This document shows positions 53,931 to 64,000 of a DNA stretch of 64,000 nucleotides, piece by piece. The notes under the pieces were generated by a model, which was not told where the DNA came from, did not search any database, and saw only the letters and a list, made by a program, of their open reading frames with translations. How positions within the stretch are numbered: the first letter of the stretch is position 1; every line of letters starts with the position of its first letter. This stretch comes from Lamellibrachia columna (Eukaryota > Annelida > Polychaeta > Sabellida > Siboglinidae): contig OY759261.1 of the NCBI GenBank assembly GCA_963662155.1, forward strand, positions 63,429,917 to 63,493,916, written 5' to 3'. Made by a program: the position numbers and the translations under genes.

Positions 53931-56713
53931 AAATTACCTATTATAGCCATAAATAATTATGCACAACAGTGGTGTTTACAAATGTACTGGGCAAATGGTG
54001 TACACAATTAACTTTACTACAATGTGATCTTTTGGAGACTGAATTATGGATAATTAAAGATGCCTCCTCAATTAAATTTTTTGCTTGTCTTTTTTCAAGT
54101 TCATTTTGCAAAAATTCAAGCCTACCTAGTATCCAGACTCCACAATTAAATACCTGCTTAAAGGCTCTAGAGTTGTACATATAAGTAAAATACATTAAAA
54201 TGAGCTAAAACAGATCAAATGAATAAATTAAATGACTAAAATAAATAAGGTGCTTAAATTAGTTAAAGAAATAGGTAGAATAAGTTAGTTTATAAAGCAT
54301 CAGCAAATACATAAATCAAATGTATAGATAAAATGTCACTGGAATATCAGTGCTGCAAAGTGCAAAGTTGCCTGCCGGAACAAATCAGTCTGCATTCCTG
54401 TCATGAGGCAGAAATAGCACAGCCACCAAGAATGAACAACTAAATTCAATTCTTTTGATGATTTAAAAGAATATGCACTTTCAATTAAACCGATTGCAGA
54501 TATTACAAATCACACACTACATATTAGAACATCAACAAACCAGATACATGATGGGCAAAATATGTAGAATCTGTAGTGTTTACTGTATAATTACAAAGAA
54601 CACCAATATATTCTTGCATATGGAAATAATTGTTTGAATAAACACAATTTATTATACATTATGAGAGATTTGTAATTTCCTGCATGCATAATGCAACAAT
54701 ATTTATAGTCCAATGTCAAAACTGGTTTACAGTACATCGCAGGCCCAGTACATCAAAATTCATATTTCGCTGTGTCATGAAATAATATCATGTACTTCAA
54801 CATGAAGTAATGGTTATTTATTGTTCACTGTAGGCTGATATGAATACATGAAAAAAGACAATACCCAAAGTTGGCATCAGCCCGTCATGAAAGGAACTAT
54901 AAGGAAGACCATAATAATAGTACAATGCAGCAATATTCACAGTTCACTGTTTCATATATCCAATCCATGTCAATGTTCACAGGACATTACAGGCTCATTG
55001 CACCAAAGTGCCTAAGTCTATATGACATTGTCGGCTAAGTATACACATATTCACAGTTCACTGTTTCGTAAATCCATGCATGTGTAATGTGTGGATTTCA
55101 CAGCCTGATATACAATATTTGGCATGCCAAAATTTCTAGAGAAGCTGTCATGCAAAGTTCATTCTGGATGTCGATCCTCTTGGCTGGAGTAACTGTTGCA
55201 GCACATAATCTTCACAGAAGTCACTGGCCCTACAATAACAGGAATGTAAAATAGGAATAGGTATGTAAAATAATAAAATTAGTAGTTATTACCATATGCA
55301 CTATTTACTAAAAGGTATGGTAATAGGAAGTTACTAGAACTTGTCTAGTTCTAGTACCCATTGTTACATTATTAACAGAGGAATATCAATATATTGTTCG
55401 TTGTCACAGGTCAAAGTGTGATAAATTTACAAATGTGTACAATCAGCCCAAATGAGATCTGACTGATTGAAACTTATAGGTGTTGCAGAGAGGAGACAAC
55501 CAAAACATGTTTATAATGTAATTTAATCAAACAAAATGCATACTGTACACATGCACAAATTAGCAACCATTAATAATTGGCTTACATAAAAGCAGCCTTG
55601 TCAGTCGTAGAATTTTCAAGTTAATGACATGTTTTAAATTAGCTGTTGTTGTTAGCATTGGCATAGTAAATTGACTAGGGGATGGCATAGGTAACTGAAG
55701 TATATTTTGTGTATTGTTGGGGCATGACAATTGTGAGTTGAAGTCACGTTCAGCAGGAAACAAAGGCGAATAATTTGTGAACAACAATGCCACATGTACA
55801 CCACTAATAGTTGGAGAAGCCAAAGAAAGTTGCTCATCTGCCCGTGATATATCCCTAGGTGCAACTGCCACCATACCCTGTTACAGGGCCTATGATTGTT
55901 AGTAAATATCTGTGAAATGGATTTCAGTTGCTACATTGTTGTTTTGTGGAAAGCAATACTGATCCATTGTTATTTCTCATTTAATTAGGCATGTTGAGCA
56001 ATATTATTATTATTCATGTGTATTGTTTACATCAGAACAACATAATGTATAATATTTTATGTGTGTACAGCATAACAAGTGCCCAATGTGTTAAGTTGGT
56101 GGCATACATGAATTAAATTATTAAAAACGACATATTGTTATCAAGTAATACTTGCCATAATTGTTATTGTTATGCTTTTTTCATAATTGTCTATGTAGCA
56201 TTGCACAGGGAGGAAGGTGGATAGCATCCACTCATTACCACCAGTTCCTCCCTAACATATATGTATGCACAGTACACATCTAATGTAAGTGGATCAACTA
56301 ATCAAGTAAATTAAAATCAGACTTTTACAGGGGTTATGATTTGTGTATGATTTTCATTGAAAATCAAGTTCTCAGTGCAACTTCGCATCGATGTTAATAA
56401 GCATCACAAATGATACACTTTCATGTGCACAAACACAATACCAAGTTTGGAATGTGTCTATATCTTAATATTTTGTATTTGCTTTTAATTGTAAGTTGTG
56501 GAACTAAAGTTCTCTATCATAACAGTAATATCCCATTTAGTAGTTATATCAATGTAATGAACATTGTAAAAAATATACATTAAAATAATGTAAACTTAAT
56601 TATTAATGTATGAAAAACAATGAGGAATTGCGTAGTCAGTGTTTTTGTTAATACATCGTGGTTCAAAGAAATGGTAGTATGATACTGCTGATATAATTAT
56701 GAAAGTATCAATC
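53931..56713. other. AT-rich region with diverged repeats
   Basis: Low GC and few microsatellites. Three diverged direct repeats lie at about 54685-55090, sharing TGCARCAATATT, TTCACAGTTCACTGTTTC and ACAGGCTC-like parts. An 84-codon minus-strand frame (53941-54195) and a 104-codon one (55560-55874) have no recognised domain. Confidence 0.35.
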
Positions 56714-56862
56714 ACCATTCTATAATGCAGTGAGCCTCATCAACTACAATTGTATGTAGTCTCTCCTGAAAAAGCTCATTTGACATGATGGCCCTCCACT
56801 GTCCTGCAAACAATGCTTTGGGACTTGGTAGCATAACTGGAAACTCACCCTTTCCCTTGTCT
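56714..56862 (-). pseudogene. RecQ-like helicase exon fragment (motifs Ib-II)
   Basis: After a good acceptor (TATCTTTCAG) the minus strand reads PVMLPSPKALFAGQWRAIMS, then LFQERLHTIVVDEAHCIIEW. SP-AL and VVDEAHCI-W(G) are motifs Ib and II of RecQ-family DNA helicases. A TGA follows the Trp codon unless the weak donor TG|GTGATT is used, which would supply the expected Gly. No Walker A exon or motifs IV-VI were found nearby. It is either a lone exon of a large-intron gene or a remnant of a mobile RecQ-like gene. Confidence 0.55.
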
Positions 56863-58034
56863 CTGAAAGATAAAAATTTTCATATTCAGAAGATGTTATT
56901 AAAATAATATATCGGTATCTAGGCTGATGACTGAAGTATAAGCAGACAAACACTATTGACACAGTAGTTGCTTTTGTCACCAGGCAAGTACAAATTCACT
57001 ATGCAGCTGTCATGCATATACAGTGCGTGCGTGTTTATAATACCATGTTAATATTTTTATAATATATATTATAAACATGGCCAAGGCTGCATACAATTAC
57101 ACAAAATCAAATCACTTACGTTTCATTTTAATTACACTAGTCCTGTTTCAATTACAATTACATATGCATTATATGGATCTCCCCACAGAAAGGCACATGT
57201 ATGCAAAAATGGCACACACCATGGAATGACAAAAAAGGCACATTTGAGCATGGTATAATTAAGATTAATCTAACTACACTTCAGGAACAAATGTAAATCT
57301 GAACTGAAACAAATAAGAAAAACAAATAAATTGGAATTGAAGTTGCAAAGTGAGGTACATTCAGCAGATGAGATACATTTTTTCAAAAACTGACAGTTAA
57401 GTTTCTTCATAGAGCTTGTGCTAGTTGTTACCAATTCAGTAGGTTGACTTAAGTGAGACAGTCTGGGCTACAACTGTTTAATACTGTACTAGTTTGCAGT
57501 GTGGTTGGAGACCCTTAGAGTACACAGAGCCCTGAACAAGTGCTAATCCACCCTCTCAGCAAACAATATATACTGCTACAGCCACACAGCATGCTTTCCT
57601 TTCCAAGATAGATTATGCAACTACAGGGGGTGAGGCCTTGTGGACATTGTCTAATGTCTCTTATAAGCAAAAATCATGTACCCTCTGTAAGATAAGTACC
57701 CAATTGATTTGAATAGAACACGTTTGAAAGAATTTATAAATATAAACATCTATATAACTTTCTATATACAAGATTTCAAACAAATCAAATAAATAAAAAA
57801 ATCTGATTTAATTTTTTTAAGTCCGATTTTGTTTTATTTAAAAAACAAATCATTATTTTTTCAACCCTGGTTTACATACAAGAAACAGAGTATAGAGAGG
57901 AATAATTTGCTATTTCGGTTATTCGGGTTACATTTATGAGGGGTCTATCTTTGGCTAAGAGCTATATCAATGGCATATTACAGTGTATATTAGTAACTGT
58001 AATACCAAATGGGTGTACCATGTATAGCCTATAC
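56863..58034. other. AT-rich intergenic, nothing recognised
   Basis: No further helicase exons or other genes recognised. Confidence 0.4.
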
Positions 58035-58073
58035 AGCTTACCTAGTACCTATACTATAGGTACTAGGTAAGCT
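58035..58073. repeat. perfect 39-nt palindrome (19-1-19)
   Basis: Arms AGCTTACCTAGTACCTATA and exact reverse complement around a single C at 58054. Confidence 0.97.
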
Positions 58074-58582
58074 AATTAGGAAGTAATATAGGTGTATGCA
58101 AGTTTTATTTAATTGTATAAAATATAATCAATTTATTAAAATAATGCTTTACAAAACACAAGGGGTAAGAGCCCCAAATCACACTTATTTTCACCTGTTT
58201 TCAGGTGCCTTTTTTAGAACTAACTTGATTGCAATGCAAACATGAACCTAGGCAGGCTCGTCCGCCCCACTCTTGGTCTCTGGAGCGGGCGTCCGCGGCG
58301 GGATTTACGTAAGCGCCGATTTGGGCTTTCCGTAGCCAAATGGCTACGGAACTAATAACTTAAGTTTTAAAACCGATACGCACTAACCGTTTCACACTGA
58401 CTTCGTTGTTTTGTTTACACAGTGTTCTCCGTATTCGCTAGGTGGCAGGCTTTTTTTTCGCTCGTGCGAGCTCAGTAGAAAAGACATAGTTAGCAAGTAT
58501 ATTAGTCTAAAGTGTTCTTTTGAACACAAAAACAGCCTTATTCAAGGCTAACGTAGCAATTAGATTAAGTATAAATTTTGTG

Positions 58583-59830
58583 ATGGCGCCGTGCAAACAG
58601 CATTTAAAGGCCACTAGGCATTTAACATGCAGTAGTTGCAGCAACTGGGTGGACTTCGTCAAGTCCGGATGTGAGAAGTCCTTGGCTGAGGTTCAGACGG
58701 ATAGTTTTAGTTTAGAGTGTAGGGGATGTACGAGGATGAAGGAACTTGAAGTGGAGTTAGAACAGCTGAGGATGCTCGTTGTGGCAGTGGTGGGAAGGGA
58801 GCAGGTGGTTTGTGCCAGTGGTTCTGGTGAGGGGACAGTGGATAAAGTGGGGGAAGACGACGAGAGAGATGTTAGGGTGAACTCACCTCAGCCTGAGAGG
58901 AAGTTGAGAGGAGGTAAGGTGACCGGTCGTAGGGAGACAGGACGGAAGGAGACGGGACATAGGGAGACAGGACGAAAGGAGACGAGAAGGAAAGAAATGG
59001 GAGGGAAGACAAGTGGACCGAAGGAAAGGGGAGTGGGGGAGACAGTAGCGAAGGAGTCGGGGGGAAGGAGACGGTAGTTAAGGCGATGGGAGTGAGGGAG
59101 ACGGGAGGGAAGGCGACGGGAGCACAAGTTAGCCAGGAGACGGGAGGGAACGGTGAAATGTTGATGCGTGAGAGAGATCCTGATAACAGTCTGCCACCAA
59201 GTGACAAGGCTGCAGGACAGACTGTGATGGAGGGGATCAATCGGAAGAGCTATTCCGAGGCAGTGATAGAGGGGGTGAGAAAGAGAGAGGGTGTTTGTGG
59301 GGGAATCAATAGTTAGGAAGACCGACAGAGTCTTAAACAAGGGAGAGGACGTTGTAGTTTGCTTGCCTGGGGCCAAAATAGAGGCAATAACTGAGAGGGT
59401 AGATAACATTGTGGGTTTGGACAAGGGTGGATCTGTTTTAGTACACGTAGGGACAAATAACGTAGAGAGGGAGGGTACAACTGCCATAGTTAGGAAATAC
59501 AGGAATTTGGTCAGAACACTAAAGCAGACGCGGGTTGAGCAGGTAATACTGTCAGGGATTCTACCAGTTATAGGAAGGAGGGGTCATAGATATTGAAATT
59601 GCCGGGGGATGGCAATTAACATGCTAGTCGAGAAGCTATGTAGAGAAGAGGAAGTGGGTTTTGTGGATTTGTGGGGAAGTTTTGTTGGAAGGGCTGATAT
59701 GTACATGAAGGTCGGGCTGCATCTAAGTGGAAAGGGGGCAGCAGTATTTGCGGAAGGGCTAGCAGCAGCAGTAGACAGTGGCATGGGTAGCATAACGAAT
59801 ATTTTTGGTAGTCAACACTATTTAAAGTAG
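58583..59830 (+). pseudogene. LINE ORF1: zinc-finger, coiled-coil and SGNH-esterase-like
   Basis: It starts at ATG 58583. The N-terminus has a PHD-like Cys pattern (CSSCSNWV and LECRGCTRM), then a short coiled coil (MKELEVELEQLRMLV). Next comes a Lys/Arg/Gly-rich repeat region with TGRKET-type units (58920-59070). The C-terminal half is an SGNH-hydrolase/esterase-like domain: VFVGESIVRK, PGAKIEAITERV, SVLVHVGTNNVE and DMYMKVGLHLSGKG. Lesions: a frame change and stop near 59077, a return to the first frame near 59290, and an in-frame TGA at 59594. ORF1 proteins bind LINE RNA; the esterase role is unclear. Confidence 0.8.
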
Positions 59831-59853
59831 AAGCGCAGGGGGGTTACTTAGAG

Positions 59854-62715
59854 ATGCCTCAAGCAGGACAAGAGGCCGCTAGTACAGATAAGCCAATAAC
59901 AAAATGTCCGAAAAACATGTCTGAAGCAGGTTATAGATGCGTGTGTTTAAATGCTAGGAGTATAATAAATAAGAAAAACGAATTAAACGTTATGGTAGAA
60001 GATATTGACCCTCACATAATTGGTATAACCGAATCATGGGCCAACACAGACATTACAGATGCTGAACTAGGATTGACAGGATACGTAATGTTTAGGAGAG
60101 ATAGAATAGGAAAAAGGGGAGGGGGAGTTATTTTATATGTTAAAGAATCTATTCAGGCTTATGAAATACAATTAGAAAGCGAAGCAGATTACGATGAAGC
60201 TGTTTGGTGCAAAATAGTTTCAGGAAATTAAAAATTAACTATTGGATTAGTCTACCGAAGTCCAAACATAAACGAAGCGGATAACACAAAAATACAAAAT
60301 GCTATAAAGGAAGTTAGTAAAGGGGAATGTATCATAATGGGAGATTTTAACCATGGACACATACAATGGAAATCTCTAGAGAGTACAGGGGGTGATGACC
60401 AACAATTTTTATTTTTAATTCAGGAGAGCTTCCTTACTCAGCACGTGCTAGAACCAGCCAGGGGAGAAAATGATATAGTTTAGATATAGTTTTATCATCA
60501 CAAAAAGAATTAGTCAACGATGTAAAAATACATGAACCATTGGGTAACAGTGACCACAATCAAATACATTTTGACATCAACGTAAAATCAGAAAGTAAAA
60601 ATAAAAAAACGTATAGGAGAAACTTCCACAAAGGTAACTATAAAGATATGAGAAAATACTTAGCAAAGCTAGATTGGAATAACATGCTGATGAATAAGAC
60701 CGCAATTGAATGTTGGAATATTCTAAAATATGAAATTGAGAGTATCATCGAAACAAATTTTCCCTTGAAAAAACAAGGAAAACGGTCTAGAAAGAAACAC
60801 TTGTCAAAAGAAGCTATTAGAAAAATAGTGTTTAAGCAAACTATGTGGAGGGTTTATAGGCGTACCAGAAAGGATGAAGACTATGCAAATTACAAAGAGG
60901 CACTTAACCTAGCTACAACTGAAATTAGAAAATCTAAAAGAACCTTTGAAACAAAATTGGCAGGTAATATAAAAAATGACAGCAAGAGTTTCTATGCTTA
61001 TGTAAGGAGTAAACAGAACGTTCGAGATAAGGTCGGACCACTGGAAAACAACAGGGGAAACATAATTTCAGAGGGGTTTCAAATGGCAGAGGTCCTGAAT
61101 GAGTATTTCAGCTCAGTATTTACCACAGAAGATATCAGCTCACTTCCAGTTCCATTTGCTAAATTTGAGGGAAATAAATTAGATCATTTAGGGCAGTTAT
61201 TTGTAACTCCTGTAATGATAGCAAACAAAATTAAGAAGATGAAAGATAATAAATCACCTGGAGTTGATGGGATACCACCAAAACTGCTTAAGGAAATTGT
61301 TGAGCAAATTAGTACACCACTTGCAAAATTGTTTAACTTGTCACTAGAAGAAGGAATAGTTCCATCAGAATGGAAAGAAGCAAACATTACGCCACTATTT
61401 AAGAAGGGATCGAGGAACAAGCCAGAAAATTACAGACTAGTGAGTTTAACATCAGTTATATGTAAATTACTCGAAACATTAATTAGAGACCACATGGTGG
61501 AATTCCTTGTAAAACATAATTTAATAAATACATCTCAACATGGGTTCCTAAAAGCAAGGTTATGTCTAACCAATCTCTTGTGTTTTTTTGAAGAAATTAC
61601 AAAGTGGGTAGATGACGGGTCACCAGTGGATGTTGTATACTTAGATTTTCAGAAAGCTTTCGATAGAGTGCCACACCAAAGATTGATGCTTAAACTAAAA
61701 GCCCATGGTATAGGAAATGATGTAATCAACTGGATAGAAAAGTGGCTTACACACAGAAGACAGAGAGTAATAGTAGACGGTGAGATTTCAAACTGGAAAT
61801 CGGTTTTGAGTGGGGTACCACAGGGATCAGTATTAGGCCCTATACTGTTTTTAATATATATATATAAATGATCTAGAAGATGACATATCTAGCAAAGTAC
61901 TCAAATTTGCAGATGACACAAACGTATTCAGAAAGGTTACAAATGATACAGATAAACAAAGTTTACAGGATGATCTAGATAAATTAGTTAAATGGTCAGA
62001 AAAATGGCAAATGTTATTCAATTTTGGGAAGTGCAAATGTATACACATAGGGCATGGAAACATGGACGAACAATATAAAATGGGGGATGCTGTACGAGGT
62101 AGAACCACACAAGAAAAGGACTTAGGATTAACATTTAGTGCCGACATGAAAGTTTCAGAGCAATGTGGAATTGCTGCTTCAAAAGGAAATCCAATTCTAG
62201 GGCTAATTAGGAGAACTATCATGTATAAGGAGACACAGCTAATTGTACCCCTGTACAAAGCAATAGTTAGACCACATTTGGAATATTGTATTCAAGCATG
62301 GAGGCCGTATCGTAAAAAGGACACAGACAAGCTAGAAAGAATACAACGAAGAGCAACCAAAATGATTCCAGAATTGAGAGACCTTAGTTACGAAAGTCGC
62401 TTATTACAATGTGGTTTGACAACACTAGAGACCAGGAGACTAAGAGGAGACCAAATAGAAGTATTTAAAATAGTGAACGGTTATGAGGATGTTGACAGGA
62501 ATATGTTCTTCAAACTTAAAGAAGGCAGTAGAACCAGAGGACACAAAGCAGCATTAGTTAAGGAGCAGTGTAGGTTGGACATGAGAAAGTACTCTTTCTC
62601 ACAGAGGGTGATAAATGAATGGAACAAACTGCCAAATGATTGTGTTAATGCTAGTAATGTGAATATGTTTAAAAATAGAATTGACAGATATTTGATAAGG
62701 GTGGGCTACACATAG
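59854..62715 (+). pseudogene. LINE ORF2: endonuclease plus reverse transcriptase
   Basis: Endonuclease (APE type): NARSIINKKN, IIGITESWA, IIMGDFNHGH and NSDHNQIHFD. Reverse transcriptase: NKSPGVDGIP, SEWKEANITPLFKKGS, VDVVYLDFQKAFD, SGVPQGSVLGP and KFADDT. C-terminal RGHKAALVKEQCRLD and VINEWNKLP. Lesions: in-frame TAA at 60229, a lost T in a T run near 60481, and two extra TA units at about 61855-61866 where the IYINDLE codons should run. All catalytic motifs remain readable. A young but dead copy. Confidence 0.88.
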
Positions 62716-62822
62716 ATGAAAAAATTGTTGGACTCTCGATAAGCCAATGGCTTCCTTGTCCACTTTGCCATCTGGAACTTGTTGTTTGGGATGGCAATCT
62801 TGTTAAATCTTGTTAAATATTG

Positions 62823-64000
62823 TATTCTTTGACATACAACCGACACGTGGGCGTCAAGAAACTGAAGAAATGTGCTCCAAATAATTACTTATGAGTACTT
62901 TTATCGGTGACATAGAAAACATTTCACAATTAGCCGCCATACTGTGCACGTGTTGTTGCCTTTGGGTCACATGGTCAAACGCGATTTCGTGTAGAATGAG
63001 GCCAGAGTGGGCCAGCAGCACAGACATAAATAAAACACCCGTTAGTAAGTTAGTAGTTTATAGGGGGATGATTAATGATGTAACTCTATGGCCAGCAGAC
63101 GGCAATTCTTAGCGTGACCTTATATTGATCTACGAGAATCCCGTTTGGTAATCTCGCTCACAACAACGTCCGGTTATATAAAAATGTGTACAAGCACATG
63201 GGTTCTGACAAAATGTAATAATTTGACACTTTTATTTTATTTTATTTTATTATTGTCAGGTAACTTTAGTGATATACGTATAAGAATGCATACAGACATT
63301 AAATACGTGTTTATTGCTCTGTTTATGGCGTTTTTGTAAGGTTTCACGTTTCGTGAAAATGGGTACGATTATCATAAATCTTCGCCTATACAACAGCAAC
63401 AGCCAGATAGAAAAAAATTGTATGGCGATTGACTTTGCCTAACATGACATGAGAGATCTGCGTTACCGTAATACTAGTAATAGTCAGCCATATATGCTAT
63501 ATGTATGAAACTGAAATCAATACAATGGCTTACCGGTATCAATAGTGCTACCGCTCAGCTTCGGGTGAACCGCACCAAGTCCAAGCTAGACCAAGGCCCA
63601 TCGTGTGTAGTCTTTCTTCCGATGACCAACAGTAAATAAAATGCAACACCATGACCATGTCAACGTGTGTCAGCCGATATTGCCGGGTAACATATCAAGT
63701 ACATGAGGGAGAATTGTGTATAGAGTAGCATGGAGCATAACGCAAGTTTTGGGCCATAAAGCCCATCCTCTAACTAGTTTCACAGCGCGAAAATAAGAAT
63801 TTCGAGATTGCCAAATGAAACCACATACAGTTCTTGACATTTGGTTAGAATACAGTGGCAGAAAACGAAATTCACGCGATATTTTTTTTACTTCAAACTT
63901 TTAAAAGTCGTTTTGTGGGCAGTAATCATAAGAAACTGAAACAACGCGTTGAGTGTATGCAGTAGACAAATATGTAATCATTAATGTTGTGAATGTTGTG
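62823..64000. other. intergenic, nothing recognised
   Basis: Short TTTTA repeats near 63231-63250. No gene or mobile element recognised up to the window end. Confidence 0.4.

Larger units (their letters stand above)
58258..62822 (+). mobile_element. near-full-length CR1-like LINE
   Basis: About 4.6 kb with a GC-rich 5' leader, ORF1 (58583-59830), ORF2 (59854-62715) and a 3' UTR ending in short TTGTTAAAT repeats. Order, ORF1 esterase and RT motifs fit the CR1/L2 group. Five or more relatives lie in this window. Boundaries are set by the GC shift at about 58258 and by where similarity to the 23815-24080 copy ends. Confidence 0.88.

Noticed and set aside
55584..55876. Minus-strand frame with plausible acceptor (TGTAACAG) and donor (TAT|GTAAGC), possibly joined to 55150-55230
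   Set aside because: No recognised domain; the joined frame gives a short unremarkable tail. Could be a real exon, but support is too thin.
63530..63640. Possible minus-strand exon ending at ACCG|GTAAGC
   Set aside because: All three frames contain stops and no domain is seen.

Overview
This is animal nuclear DNA. It has GT-AG introns, tandem C2H2 zinc fingers, a rhodopsin-type GPCR exon, dense microsatellites and several metazoan transposon families. A secreted protein joining a chitin-binding (CBM14) domain to a laminin-G-like domain resembles shell-matrix proteins. That makes a lophotrochozoan, probably a mollusc, my best guess, but the sequence does not prove it. Most of the window is repeat-derived.

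Genes resolved from splice sites. (1) An intron-free C2H2 zinc-finger ORF at 899-1948, with a decayed tail and a decayed relative at 3630-4416. (2) A three-exon secreted PLAT-domain protein at 7622-9390, plus strand, 172 aa. (3) A two-exon, 77-aa, cysteine-rich secreted peptide at 13871-15747, minus strand; its intron holds about 580 bp of pure CCCG repeat. (4) The TM6-TM7 exon of a GPCR at 33976-34320, minus strand. (5) A seven-exon CBM14 plus laminin-G secreted protein at 38015-43185, minus strand, 341 aa, with intron phases that all agree. There are also fragments of a RecQ-like helicase (56714-56862, minus), a hAT transposase (52470-52632) and a THAP domain (16435-16515).

Mobile DNA. A CR1-like LINE is present almost full length at about 58258-62822: an ORF1 with an SGNH-esterase-like domain, and an ORF2 with endonuclease and reverse transcriptase, broken by a few lesions. 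At least five shorter relatives lie near 10926, 16085, 19660/23821, 27131 and 35265. A MULE DNA transposon at 29951-32398 looks intact: about 140-bp inverted repeats, a perfect 9-bp target duplication and an uninterrupted 494-codon FLYWCH/DDE transposase. There are also three copies of a tRNA-headed SINE, a 175-bp hAT-type MITE, a large foldback element and several hairpin MITEs.

Tandem DNA. A 31-bp satellite of about 132 copies (19713-23821) sits inside the 3' end of a LINE copy, and its unit resembles LINE sequence. A 38-bp satellite of about 33 copies (45745-47025) encodes, on the minus strand, a motif typical of LINE reverse-transcriptase C-termini. Both arrays may have grown from retrotransposon coding DNA. 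Other arrays have 12, 22, 23, 27, 29, 34, 38, 42 and about 60 bp units, beside long GT, AT, CAG, GCGT and CCCG runs.

The two secreted-protein genes on the minus strand and the PLAT gene on the plus strand look like host genes. No operon-like cooperation between genes is visible.
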